Shown here: positions 34,024-42,053 of the stretch, piece by piece
Numbering within the stretch: the stretch's first letter is position 1
Layout: every line of letters starts with the position of its first letter
Assembly (NCBI RefSeq): GCF_004745485.1
Contig: NZ_RHFG01000001.1
Location: 62,001 to 126,000 of the forward strand
Direction of reading: 5' to 3'
DNA from: Brevibacterium sp. S22
GTDB lineage: Bacteria > Actinomycetota > Actinomycetes > Actinomycetales > Brevibacteriaceae
Length of the DNA stretch: 64,000 nt
Program-made: the position numbers and the translations under genes
Notes under the pieces: model-generated
What the model saw: the letters and a program-made list of their open reading frames with translations, nothing else
What the model was told of the DNA's origin: nothing
Database searches by the model: none

Positions 34024-35298
34024 ATGAGTGGTCCACCGAAAAGAGTCTTCGTCGCCCGGCTCGTATCCGCCCCTGTGTTCGACCCTCTCGGAGATCAGGT
34101 CGGCCGCGTTCGAGACGCCGTCGTCGTCTACCGGGCGACGATGCGTCAGTTCCCCAGAGTCATCGGCCTCGTCGTCGAGGTGCCGGGACGGCGACGCGTG
34201 TTCGTGCCGATGGGTCGGGTCACCGCGATCGACTCCGGGCAGGTCATCACTACGGGTCTGGTGAATATGCGCCGCTTCGAGCAGCGTGAGTCTGAGACGT
34301 TGGTGATGAACGATCTGCTCGACCGGCGTCTGCGTCTGCGGGAAGACGGTTCGCCGGTGCTCGTCGAAGACGTCGGCATCGAACAGCAGGTGAACAAGGA
34401 TTGGGAGGTCACTCGGCTGTTCGTGCGGCGTGTGCCCGAACGCAGCGCCTTCGCAGCCTTCCGCCGCCGGGGCGAGACCAAGCAGATCGACTGGACGGAC
34501 GCCGACCATCCGGTTGATTCCGAGGTCGATCAGGAAGCCACCCAGCTCATCGCCGCCTATCAGGACACGAAGCCTGCTGACCTCGCCGATGTGCTCTTCG
34601 AGATGAACTCAGCCCGCCGTCTTCAGGTCGCCCGGGCACTGGATGACGAACGTCTCGCCGACGTCGTCGAAGAGCTGCCGGCCGAAACCCAGATCGAGAT
34701 CCTCACCGGCCTTGAAACCGAACGAGCCGTGACCGTGCTCGAGGAGATGGCCCCCGACGACGCCGCTGACCTCCTCGGTGAACTCAGCGATGATCAGGCC
34801 GAACGGTTCCTGACCCTGATGGAGCCCGATGAGGCCGAAGATGTGCGCACACTTCTGGCCTACGACGACGACACCGCCGGTGGTCTGATGACGACCGAAC
34901 CGGTGATCCTGACCCCGGAAGCCACCGTCGCCGAAGCCCTCGCCCATGTCCGCAGAGAGGACCTGCCTGCGGCCCTGGCCGCTGCGGTCTTCGTCTGCCG
35001 TCAGCCTGTGGAGACCCCGACCGGCAAGTATCTGGGTCTCGTCCACATTCAGGAGATGCTGCGGCATCCGCCGCATGAGGCTGTGGGCATCATGCTGGAC
35101 ACGGAGGTCGAACCGCTGTCGCCGGAGACTCCTCTCGGCGAGGTGGCGAAGCTGTTGGCCGCGTACAATCTGGTGTCGGTGCCGATCACCGACGAGAACG
35201 ATCGCCTCGTCGGTGTGGTCACCGTCGATGACGTCCTCGACGAGCTTCTGCCCGAGGACTGGCGAACCACCGGTCGTGATGATCGCAGCAGGGGGTAG
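34024..35298 (+). CDS. MgtE N-terminal/CBS-domain protein without membrane domain (Rv1232c-type)
   Basis: 424 aa. An N-terminal PRC-barrel-like region (about 1-90) is followed by an MgtE-N superhelical domain (about 160-260: LADVLFEMNSARRLQVARAL, LEEMAPDDAADLLGELSDDQ) and two CBS domains (from TTEPVILTPEATVAEALAHV and from EVEPLSPETPLGEVAKLLAA to the end). No transmembrane segments, so it is not itself a magnesium channel. It may be a cytosolic sensor or regulator of divalent metal or nucleotide levels. It lies 2 nt before the DUF1003 gene, a pairing conserved in actinobacteria. Confidence 0.87.
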   Translation: MSGPPKRVFVARLVSAPVFDPLGDQVGRVRDAVVVYRATMRQFPRVIGLVVEVPGRRRVFVPMGRVTAIDSGQVITTGLVNMRRFEQRESETLVMNDLLDRRLRLREDGSPVLVEDVGIEQQVNKDWEVTRLFVRRVPERSAFAAFRRRGETKQIDWTDADHPVDSEVDQEATQLIAAYQDTKPADLADVLFEMNSARRLQVARALDDERLADVVEELPAETQIEILTGLETERAVTVLEEMAPDDAADLLGELSDDQAERFLTLMEPDEAEDVRTLLAYDDDTAGGLMTTEPVILTPEATVAEALAHVRREDLPAALAAAVFVCRQPVETPTGKYLGLVHIQEMLRHPPHEAVGIMLDTEVEPLSPETPLGEVAKLLAAYNLVSVPITDENDRLVGVVTVDDVLDELLPEDWRTTGRDDRSRG

Positions 35299-35300
35299 AT

Positions 35301-35852
35301 ATGGCCGTCGATGATTTCGAGATCCCTCGGTCGAGCAGACGCCGACTGCCGAGCTTCACCGTCTCCCCCGAGACCTTCGGACGCGGGGCAGAAGCCTTCG
35401 CCCGATTCATGGGCACTCCGGCGTTCCTCGTCGGGATGACGGTGTTCTGTGCCGTCTGGCTGGTGTGGAACACCCTGCTGCCCGAATCATGGCAGTTCGA
35501 CCCGCGGTCGCTGAACTTCACACTGCTGACGCTCATCCTGTCTCTGCAGGCCTCCTATGCGGCCCCGCTGATCCTGCTCGCGGAGAACCGCAGCACCGAC
35601 CGGGACCGCGTCGAGTTCGAACACGACCGGCAGCGTGCCGAACGCAACCTCGCCGACACCGAGTACTTGGCACGGGAGGTCGCGGCACTGCGCATCGCCA
35701 TGCGCGAGGTCGCCACCCGTGACTTCATCCGCTCCGAGCTCAAGGATCTGCTCAAGGAGTTGGAGGAGGAGAACAGGCAGGACGGGAGCCGGTCCGAAGA
35801 AGTCGACTCCGAAGCCGAAGAACACCGTCGAGGCGGCCCCAGGGGCGGATGA
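35301..35852 (+). CDS. DUF1003 membrane protein
   Basis: 183 aa. The DUF1003 core contains two hydrophobic helices (about 38-56 and 66-88, FLVGMTVFCAVWLVW and LLTLILSLQASYAAPLILLA) followed by the typical NRSTDRDRVEFEHDRQRAER and a coiled, charged C-terminus. The start follows the MgtE-N/CBS stop by 2 nt. Function unknown; the stable partnership with the CBS protein suggests a shared role in ion homeostasis, which is inference. Confidence 0.88.
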   Translation: MAVDDFEIPRSSRRRLPSFTVSPETFGRGAEAFARFMGTPAFLVGMTVFCAVWLVWNTLLPESWQFDPRSLNFTLLTLILSLQASYAAPLILLAENRSTDRDRVEFEHDRQRAERNLADTEYLAREVAALRIAMREVATRDFIRSELKDLLKELEEENRQDGSRSEEVDSEAEEHRRGGPRGG

Positions 35853-35921
35853 CGAGACGGCTGCCGAAGCGGTAGGGTTGAAGCCTCGGGAGCACTGATC
35901 CTGGCAGGAAAGGACGTGGGC

Positions 35922-37043
35922 ATGACTGGTCCCTCAGAGGACGCAGTGAGAGAGGCACTGACCGGCGTCATCGACCCGGAGATCCGCCGCAGCATCGTCG
36001 AGCTCGATATGGTCGAATCGATCAGCATCGACGGCGGCAAGGTCACCGTCACGGTTCTCCTCACAATCGCCGGGTGCCCCCTCAAGGACACGATCACCAG
36101 AGACACGGAAGCGGCAGTGGCCCGTGTCGACGGAGTCACCGAGGTGGCCGTCGTCCTGGGCACGATGAGTCCCGAACAGCGCAGAGCGATGAAGGAGAAG
36201 CTGCAGGGCAGCGGCACCCGCGACATCCCGTTCAATCGCCCCGAGTCTCTGACCAAGGTCTATGCTGTGGCGTCTGGAAAAGGCGGAGTCGGCAAGTCGT
36301 CGGTGACCGCGAACCTGGCCGTGTCTCTGGCGGACAAGGGCCTGCGCGTGGGAATCGTCGATGCCGATATCTACGGCTTCTCCATCCCAGGCATGCTCGG
36401 TCTCTCCGGAAAACCGACTCGAGTCGATGAGATGATCCTGCCGCAGATCGCCCACAACGTGAAGGTGATGAGCATCGGGATGTTCGTCCCCCCGAGCCAG
36501 GCCGTGGTCTGGCGCGGACCGATGCTCCACCGTGCGCTGCAGCAGTTCCTCACGGATGTGTTCTGGGGCGACCTCGACGTCCTCCTGCTTGATCTGCCTC
36601 CCGGCACGGGGGATATCGCGATCTCCGTGGCTCAGCTGCTGCCGGATTCCGAGCTCCTCGTCGTCACCACACCGCAGGCAGCAGCTGCGCAGGTCGCCGA
36701 GCGGGCCGGATCCATCGCCACCCAAACGAAGCAGAAGCTGGCCGGAGTCATTGAGAACATGTCCTGGATGGAGATGCCCGACGGCACCCGGATGGAGGTT
36801 TTCGGATCCGGCGGCGGCACCAGTGTCGCCGCGAACCTCTCCGAGACTCTCGAACACGAGGTTCCGCTTCTCGCCCAGATCCCCTTGGACACTCGCCTGC
36901 GCGAAGGTTCGGACGCCGGTGCACCGGTCGTGCTCGGCACCCCCGAGTCACCTGCCGCTCAGGCCTTCGACATCCTCGCCGAGTCGGTGCGGCGACGCAG
37001 CAGGGGCCTATCGGGCAGGTCTTTGGGACTGAGCCCGGTCTGA
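35922..37043 (+). CDS. mrp: Mrp/NBP35-type ATP-binding protein (Fe-S carrier family)
   Basis: 373 aa. An N-terminal MIP18/DUF59 domain (about 1-85, with VTVTVLLTIAGCPLKDTI) is followed by a deviant-Walker P-loop ATPase: GKGGVGKSSVTANLAVSLAD, VDADIYGFSIPGML and LDLPPGTGDIAISV. Bacterial Mrp proteins carry or transfer Fe-S clusters. The C-terminal CxxC seen in many homologues is absent here (NMSWMEMPDGTRMEVFGSGG), as I recall for mycobacterial Mrp. ATG 35922 lies 8 nt after AGGAAAGG; a GTG two codons upstream is too close to it. Third gene of the MgtE-N-DUF1003-mrp-deacetylase run. Confidence 0.88.
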   Translation: MTGPSEDAVREALTGVIDPEIRRSIVELDMVESISIDGGKVTVTVLLTIAGCPLKDTITRDTEAAVARVDGVTEVAVVLGTMSPEQRRAMKEKLQGSGTRDIPFNRPESLTKVYAVASGKGGVGKSSVTANLAVSLADKGLRVGIVDADIYGFSIPGMLGLSGKPTRVDEMILPQIAHNVKVMSIGMFVPPSQAVVWRGPMLHRALQQFLTDVFWGDLDVLLLDLPPGTGDIAISVAQLLPDSELLVVTTPQAAAAQVAERAGSIATQTKQKLAGVIENMSWMEMPDGTRMEVFGSGGGTSVAANLSETLEHEVPLLAQIPLDTRLREGSDAGAPVVLGTPESPAAQAFDILAESVRRRSRGLSGRSLGLSPV

Positions 37044-37047
37044 GTCG

Positions 37048-38469
37048 GTGTCTCCTCTCTCCCCTCGCGACACCCTGGTCTACTCGGTCTTCGCCGTTCT
37101 CAGCACCCTGACCGTTCTCATCCTCTTGGCCGGAGCCATCGTCACGGCCTACCGGGGCGACCCCATGCCCAGGCAGTCGGTGGACGCTGCGCAGAGAGTG
37201 ACCGCCGCGAAGAACCGAGATGTCCTCGCCGCCGCGATGCGCAGCTATGCGGTGGTGTCTGCCAAGCGCACACCCCGATTGGACATCCACACCTTCGGCC
37301 TGCCTGCGTCCGACTCGCTGAACTCGGCGATCGAGGCGCATGTGCTGACCATGATCGAGGAGTCCGGTGCCTTCGCCGATCGCGCCGCCTTCGACCCTGT
37401 CCGGACAGCACCGGCCCATCGATGGCCGACGGCGGCGTTCGCCCCCGCTCAGACGGACCTCGACGACGGCCGATCATCCCGAGTCGACCCGCGCGCCGTC
37501 GACATCAGCACTCGCGTGCTGGCCGGCGGTGGACACTTCGTCGTCACTGCCGTCGACACGGACTCACCACACCAGCGGACGAGGCTCCTGCTCACCGACC
37601 TCGCTCACGACCGCACCGTCGATGCCCGCCGACTCTTCGCCGCACCCGTCGACCCCGCAGCTGTCGGCGCTGATGACACGGGAACGCTGACGATCGATGA
37701 CGACCCTGTCTCCGACACCGACCTCTCCTCCATCGGCGACCGAGTCCAGAAGGCGCTGCACAGCGCCCTCGAGCTGCCACAGCCCGGAGACCAGCGGTCC
37801 CCCGACTTCTCCTGTGCTCTGCTGCCCTGTGTGGCCCTGACCTATGACGATGGCCCCGGAGAAGCGCAGACCGAGCAGAAGATCCTCGATGCCGCCGATG
37901 AGGCTGACATCCGATTGACCTACTTCTTCCTCGGGCAGAACACCGATGCCGCCCCCGAGGTGGCCGAGCGGATCATCGATGCCGGACACGAGGTCGACAA
38001 TCACACCTTCTCGCATGTCCGGATGGACACGACCCCCTCGACGACGAACCGAAAAGAGATCGACCGGACCGGCCGCTCACTGCGGTCGGTCGGGGTGAAG
38101 GAACAGCCCCTCATCCGCCCTCCCTATGGAGCCCTCGACAAACGCTCAGCATACGGTCTGGGCGGCCCCGCAATCATCTGGGACGTCGACACCGGAGACT
38201 GGCAGAACAAGAATGCGAAGAAGACGGTCAGCCGCGTGAAGTCGCAGGCACGCCCCGGTTCGGTCGTACTCATGCACTCCATCCATCCCTCCACCGCCGA
38301 AGCTGCTCCGGCGGTGTTCTCGGCCGTGGCCGACAAGGGACTCTACGCGGTCACAGTGCGCGAGCTCTTCTCCGGAATCACGTTGAAGAAGGGCGGATCG
38401 TACTTCTGCCGCGGCTACGCAGATGAGCTGTGCTCGAATCCTGAGCATCCCGCTGTGATGAAGAACTGA
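37048..38469 (+). CDS. Membrane-anchored polysaccharide deacetylase (NodB domain)
   Basis: 473 aa. One N-terminal transmembrane segment (about 10-32, LVYSVFAVLSTLTVLILLAG) puts the enzyme outside the membrane. A poorly conserved ~200-residue region follows, then a NodB homology domain from about 270: ALTYDDGPG (catalytic Asp), HEVDNHTFSH (HxxxH metal site), RPPYGA, and IIWDVDTGDW and VVLMHSIHP. It likely removes N-acetyl groups from peptidoglycan or another envelope glycan. The GTG start is 4 nt after the mrp stop, so it is co-transcribed although functionally distinct. Confidence 0.87.
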   Translation: MSPLSPRDTLVYSVFAVLSTLTVLILLAGAIVTAYRGDPMPRQSVDAAQRVTAAKNRDVLAAAMRSYAVVSAKRTPRLDIHTFGLPASDSLNSAIEAHVLTMIEESGAFADRAAFDPVRTAPAHRWPTAAFAPAQTDLDDGRSSRVDPRAVDISTRVLAGGGHFVVTAVDTDSPHQRTRLLLTDLAHDRTVDARRLFAAPVDPAAVGADDTGTLTIDDDPVSDTDLSSIGDRVQKALHSALELPQPGDQRSPDFSCALLPCVALTYDDGPGEAQTEQKILDAADEADIRLTYFFLGQNTDAAPEVAERIIDAGHEVDNHTFSHVRMDTTPSTTNRKEIDRTGRSLRSVGVKEQPLIRPPYGALDKRSAYGLGGPAIIWDVDTGDWQNKNAKKTVSRVKSQARPGSVVLMHSIHPSTAEAAPAVFSAVADKGLYAVTVRELFSGITLKKGGSYFCRGYADELCSNPEHPAVMKN

Positions 38470-38543
38470 GCTGCGAGGACGACGGCGGACTCCAGCGAGC
38501 TCGGGATGCCGACGATGCGGTGCCGATGCCGTCGGCGCTGATC

Positions 38544-38987
38544 TCAGGTTGCTTCGGAGTCGAACGGCGCCGCAGTGGAACGGTCGCGCAGGTCCACCTG
38601 GGCCTGGAACCGTTCGATGGGTGATCTCTCCCGAGTGGGGGCTGCCTCGGTGCCGGTGACGGTGTCCGAGGAATCAGCGGAGGCCAGCTCAGGGGAGGTC
38701 TGTTCGTGACGTTTGGACTCGCGGATGGCCGCGTCCTCTTCGACGAGTGCTTCCCGAACGATCCGACGCGGATCATACTGGCGCGGATCGAGCTTCTGCC
38801 AGTCCACATCCTTGAAGTCGTCGCCGAAATCACGCTGGACGCTGTCCTTCGCCCCTTCGGCCATCCGACGCATCTGACGCACGAGGTCCCGCAGCTTCTG
38901 AGCATATTCGGGCAGGCGTTTTGGTCCGATCACGACCAAGGCCACAACGACCAGGATCACCATTTCGGTGCCGTTGATACCCAACAT
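38544..38987 (-). CDS. tatB: Sec-independent protein translocase subunit TatB
   Basis: 147 aa. The N-terminal MLGINGTEMVILVVVALVVI is followed by GPKRLPEYAQKLRDLVRQMR, the TatA/B-type membrane helix, hinge and amphipathic helix. The Glu at residue 8, position and length fit TatB rather than TatA. The remainder is a hydrophilic, variable tail. It would form the twin-arginine substrate receptor with TatC; neither tatA nor tatC is in this window. A TAGACT box 7 nt before the ATG suggests a leaderless start. Convergent with the deacetylase gene; no clear terminator in the 74-nt gap. Confidence 0.88.
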   Translation of the reverse strand: MLGINGTEMVILVVVALVVIGPKRLPEYAQKLRDLVRQMRRMAEGAKDSVQRDFGDDFKDVDWQKLDPRQYDPRRIVREALVEEDAAIRESKRHEQTSPELASADSSDTVTGTEAAPTRERSPIERFQAQVDLRDRSTAAPFDSEAT

Positions 38988-38994
38988 GATCTCA

Positions 38995-39000
38995 AGTCTA
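38995..39000 (-). promoter_or_regulatory. Candidate leaderless -10 box of tatB
   Basis: TAGACT on the minus strand, 7 nt before ATG 38987. Confidence 0.4.
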
Positions 39001-39012
39001 CCGTGGACGGCG

Positions 39013-39018
39013 GTAGCA
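39013..39018 (+). promoter_or_regulatory. Candidate -10 box upstream of the ATL gene and its short leader ORF
   Basis: TAGCAT ends 7 nt before ATG 39026, which opens an 18-codon ORF, not the ATL gene itself (GTG 39070). Confidence 0.4.
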
Positions 39019-39025
39019 TCGACTC

Positions 39026-39082
39026 ATGGTCAGCACAGCTTCGACAACCCGCTTCTGCCGGGAGGCCCAGTGGACGAGGTAG
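39026..39082 (+). CDS. Possible 18-residue leader peptide overlapping the ATL start
   Basis: ATG 39026 opens MVSTASTTRFCREAQWTR and ends at TAG 39080-39082, 13 nt inside the ATL gene in another frame. The -10-like box 7 nt upstream would make it the first thing translated, with the ATL gene reached by reinitiation at GTG 39070. Alternatively a frameshift separates a longer ATL N-terminus. No homology evidence. Confidence 0.3.
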   Translation: MVSTASTTRFCREAQWTR

Positions 39083-39402
39083 CCGTCGAACGGGTGCTGC
39101 GGATCGTCGAGCTGGTCCCGGCCGCCCGCGTCGTCGCCTATGGGACGATCGGCGCCGTCGCCGACTGCTCACCGCGCTACGTCGGTCGGGTGATGCGGGA
39201 ATTCGGGTCGAACGTCACATGGTGGCGGGTCGTCAACGCCGCTGGGATCCTGCCTCCGGAGATCTTCGCCCGTGCCCGCATCCATTGGGATCAGGAGGGC
39301 ACTGCGCACTCGCATGAACGCGTCGAACGCACGGCGTTCCTCGATGTCGATGAACTCGATCGGCTGTGGCGCACCCGCGGGATCGAACCCGAATGCGGTT
39401 AG
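39070..39402 (+). CDS. Alkyltransferase-like (ATL/MGMT-family) DNA-binding protein
   Basis: 110 aa, equivalent to the DNA-binding domain of O6-alkylguanine-DNA alkyltransferase. It has the AYGTIGAVADCSPRYVGRVM helix-turn-helix with the arginine finger and then VTWWRVVNAAGILP. There Trp occupies the position of the reactive cysteine (PCHRV), so it cannot transfer alkyl groups. ATL proteins flag bulky or alkylated guanines for nucleotide excision repair. GTG 39070 follows GGGAGG by 4 nt. In M. tuberculosis the relative lies beside adnA; here it sits between tatB and an O-methyltransferase gene. Confidence 0.82.
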   Translation: MDEVAVERVLRIVELVPAARVVAYGTIGAVADCSPRYVGRVMREFGSNVTWWRVVNAAGILPPEIFARARIHWDQEGTAHSHERVERTAFLDVDELDRLWRTRGIEPECG

Positions 39403-39438
39403 ACTTGGGACAACTCAGCAGCAGAAGGGAGGGGCCGG

Positions 39439-40074
39439 TTGGCACGCGAAAATGCAGGTGATCTCACCTTCTCTGAGCAGTACAACGGTCCCGATCCGCT
39501 GCTCGATGCCGCTCGCACCCACTCTCATGAGTTCGGGATCGCACCGGTCTCACAGACCACGGCGAAGACACTGACGCTGCTGGCCCGACTGCTCACTCCC
39601 GTGGCCGCCGTCGAGGTCGGTACCGGGGTGGGCACCTCGACGCTGTCGCTGCTGCGCGGAATGCCCACCGCCGGGATTCTGACGTCAATCGATACGAATT
39701 CGACGACGCAGAGTGCAGCACGAGATCTCGTCGATATGGCCGGGATCAGGCCGGGTCGGCTGCGGCTGATGAGCGGCCGTGCCGAAGAGGTGCTCAAACG
39801 GCTCGCCCCCTCAGCGTATGACATGGTCTTCATCGACGTGGAGCCGGGCAACTTGGAGAGGATGATCGAGCCCTCGCTGCGACTGCTCGACTCTCAGGGT
39901 CTGCTCGTCATCCACAAGACACTGCTCAAGGGCGCCGTCGCCGATCCCGTCGACCGCAGTCCGCGCACCCAGGCGGCCCGCGGCATGCTCAACCGCATCG
40001 CCGAACAGGAACACCTCGAGCGAGTGCTTCTGCCCATCGGAGAAGGCCTGCTGCTCCTGCAGAAGACCCGGTGA
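39439..40074 (+). CDS. SAM-dependent O-methyltransferase (Rv1220c-type)
   Basis: 211 aa class I methyltransferase of the catechol/caffeoyl-CoA OMT group. SAM-binding motif AVEVGTGVGTSTLSLLRG, the acidic SIDTN, DMVFIDVEP and HKTLLKGAVADP. The start is TTG 39439, 5 nt after a strong GGGAGGG; no ATG fits. The substrate is unknown; related actinobacterial genes lie near tatB/sigE, as here. Confidence 0.87.
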   Translation: MARENAGDLTFSEQYNGPDPLLDAARTHSHEFGIAPVSQTTAKTLTLLARLLTPVAAVEVGTGVGTSTLSLLRGMPTAGILTSIDTNSTTQSAARDLVDMAGIRPGRLRLMSGRAEEVLKRLAPSAYDMVFIDVEPGNLERMIEPSLRLLDSQGLLVIHKTLLKGAVADPVDRSPRTQAARGMLNRIAEQEHLERVLLPIGEGLLLLQKTR

Positions 40075-40081
40075 ATACGAC

Positions 40082-40115
40082 AACAGCAGAGACTCACAAG
40101 TAAGTCTCTGCTGTT
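40082..40115 (+). terminator. Bidirectional terminator between O-methyltransferase and DUF3117 genes
   Basis: Perfect 13-bp stem (40082-40094 with 40103-40115), loop CACAAGTA. Placed 7 nt after the methyltransferase stop. Confidence 0.82.
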
Positions 40116-40153
40116 CGTGCAGTTCCGACCGGCCGTGCGCTGCGGCCGTCGGC

Positions 40154-40324
40154 TCAGAGCCCCAGTGTCTGGGCGAGAGTGTCGTGGAGCCCGGTGGCTT
40201 CGTCTCTGCTGAGTTCGATCACCAGGCGGCCTCCGCCTTCGACTGGAAGCCGCATCACCATGCTTCGGCCTTCTTCGGTCACTTCCAGAGGTCCGTCGCC
40301 GGTGCGGGGTTTCTGGGCTGCCAT
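40154..40324 (-). CDS. DUF3117 family protein
   Basis: 56 aa, the normal size of this actinobacterial family (Rv1211-type). KPRTGDGPLEVTEEGRSMVM and LPVEGGGRLVIELSRDEA are diagnostic. ATG 40324 follows GGAAGGA; the frame extends 66 nt further upstream without support. A GATAATCT sequence at about 40388-40395 on the minus strand is a likely -10. Function unknown. Confidence 0.9.
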   Translation of the reverse strand: MAAQKPRTGDGPLEVTEEGRSMVMRLPVEGGGRLVIELSRDEATGLHDTLAQTLGL

Positions 40325-40441
40325 ATGGGCTCTTCCTTCCGTTGTCATGCAAAGACGGTTCACACCAGGTGGACCGACTGTTGTACTCAAGATTATCCCA
40401 TGATCCGCGCGTTCCCGGTAACTCTCCCACTCAACGGATGA

Positions 40442-41677
40442 TCACGGAGGCAGATCGGCGGGCGGAGTGAAGTGCCACAGGTAGGCGACCCAGACGATCT
40501 GGAGCAGGATATAGGCCACCAGCATCGCGGCCCGATAACCGCGTGAACGCACCAGCGCCAAAGTCAGCGCCAGCGGAAACAGTGGCAGCAGGAGCCGCAG
40601 GGTGGACGTCTGGGGGTTGAAGAAGATGAGCAGATAGAGGCCGTAGCCGAGGCAGAACAGCTGCAGGGTCCGGCCCATATGCGCTCCGGCCGGGGAGAAG
40701 ATCAGGGCGAGCGTTCCGGCGATGACGATGACGAGCAGCACCGGTCCGAGTGGACCGATGAGGTTGATCGATTGGGCCACCCACTGCACGACGAACGTGG
40801 TCTCACCGGTGTGCCAGGCCGCCTCGGTGTCGGTGTAGGCCGTCAGCGATCCCGTCGCCCACCATGCGTGGATCGGGTGGATGAGGGCCGCGACGCAGGA
40901 CAGCACGCCGAGGGTCCAGGACCGCACCACCTCACCGACCGGGTAGGGATCGGTGCGGCGGCGAAGCAGACGGTCGATGAGGTGGAAGAGCATGAAGAAC
41001 GAGAACGCCACACCGATCGGCCGGGACAGGTCCATGAAGACGACGACCGGCAGGGCGGTGAGATAGCGCCGCTCGACGACGAGGAACAGCGCTGTCGCCT
41101 GGAGCAGCAGGGTCAGGGATTCGGCGTATCCGGTGGAGAAGATCGCCGCCGATGGGAAGAACATCACCAGCGCCAGCCCCATCAGAGCCTGACCGGCATC
41201 GACGTACTTCCGGAAGAGGTGGAGGATGACGATCGCGGCCAGACCGGCGGCAATCGTGGACACGATCGGTGAGATGACTTCGTAGCTCAGCCCCGTGAGG
41301 TCGGCAGAAGTGGACACGATCGAGGGGTGCAGCGGATAGAACGCCCACTGGTTCTCCGCGACTGCCCCCGACTCATCGACGGGCAGTATGCGGGGATAGC
41401 CTTCGTCGGCGACGCGGCCGTACCAGCCGCCGTCCCAGAAGTTGAGGAAGTCATTGAGCGTCGTCGTCACCGGGGATGATGACCAGTTCGCCGGGTCTTG
41501 GCGTTTGAGCACCGCAGCGAAGATCGACAGGCTCACGACGCGGGAGACGAAGTACACGGCCACAGCCTGAAGCCACACCGGCAGGGTCATGAACAGAGCG
41601 ACGAGGCGGCTGAAGCGGGAAGAGTCGAAGACTTCGGGGGCGAGAGTGATTCCGGGCAGGTCTGCGGGGCGGCTCAT
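40442..41677 (-). CDS. PIG-V-like GT-C mannosyltransferase
   Basis: 411 aa integral membrane protein with about nine hydrophobic segments. FLNFWDGGWYGRVADEGYP carries the acidic residue typical of the first luminal loop in GT-C enzymes, and WAFYPLHPSIV follows. This pattern matches PIG-V-type alpha-mannosyltransferases that use a polyprenyl-phosphate mannose donor. It probably mannosylates a lipoglycan or protein outside the membrane. Its ATG overlaps the stop of the DivIVA-domain gene (ATGA); last gene of the dapE-LOG-folP2-DivIVA operon. Confidence 0.82.
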   Translation of the reverse strand: MSRPADLPGITLAPEVFDSSRFSRLVALFMTLPVWLQAVAVYFVSRVVSLSIFAAVLKRQDPANWSSSPVTTTLNDFLNFWDGGWYGRVADEGYPRILPVDESGAVAENQWAFYPLHPSIVSTSADLTGLSYEVISPIVSTIAAGLAAIVILHLFRKYVDAGQALMGLALVMFFPSAAIFSTGYAESLTLLLQATALFLVVERRYLTALPVVVFMDLSRPIGVAFSFFMLFHLIDRLLRRRTDPYPVGEVVRSWTLGVLSCVAALIHPIHAWWATGSLTAYTDTEAAWHTGETTFVVQWVAQSINLIGPLGPVLLVIVIAGTLALIFSPAGAHMGRTLQLFCLGYGLYLLIFFNPQTSTLRLLLPLFPLALTLALVRSRGYRAAMLVAYILLQIVWVAYLWHFTPPADLPP

Positions 41678-42030
41678 CGTGGTCCGGCAGCCGTTTCCGG
41701 TCCGTCGGGAGATGTGCTCTGGGCAACGTCGAGAGCGGATGTGGACGCGGTCGCAGTGCCGGCCGCAGTGCCGGCCGCGGCTTCGAGCTCATTCAGGCGT
41801 GAGCGCAGCGCCGCCATGGCCGCATCGACGTCTTCCATCCGATAGCCGCGCAGTGCGGGACGGAATCGCACTGATTCCAGGTCCTCGCTGGTGAACTCCT
41901 CAGGCAGTCCGGTCCAACGTTCTTCAGCCTCATCGACGGTTTCGGAAGAGAAGACGTTGAAGGTCGCCGCGACGACGAAGACGAGGACGAACACGGCGGC
42001 CGCGACACCGATCACAATCCACACAGGCAT
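41674..42030 (-). CDS. DivIVA-domain membrane protein (Rv1209-type)
   Basis: 118 aa. One N-terminal transmembrane segment (about 3-24, VWIVIGVAAAVFVLVFVVAA) is followed by SVRFRPALRGYRMEDVDAAM and AALRSRLNELE, the short DivIVA motif. An Ala/Thr-rich tail follows. DivIVA proteins mark curved membrane and organise polar growth or septation; this small anchored version may recruit envelope synthesis enzymes such as the adjacent mannosyltransferase (inference). Same operon as folP2 upstream (23-nt gap). Confidence 0.82.
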   Translation of the reverse strand: MPVWIVIGVAAAVFVLVFVVAATFNVFSSETVDEAEERWTGLPEEFTSEDLESVRFRPALRGYRMEDVDAAMAALRSRLNELEAAAGTAAGTATASTSALDVAQSTSPDGPETAAGPR

Positions 42031-42053
42031 AGGACCATTTTCGCATAGGAGCG

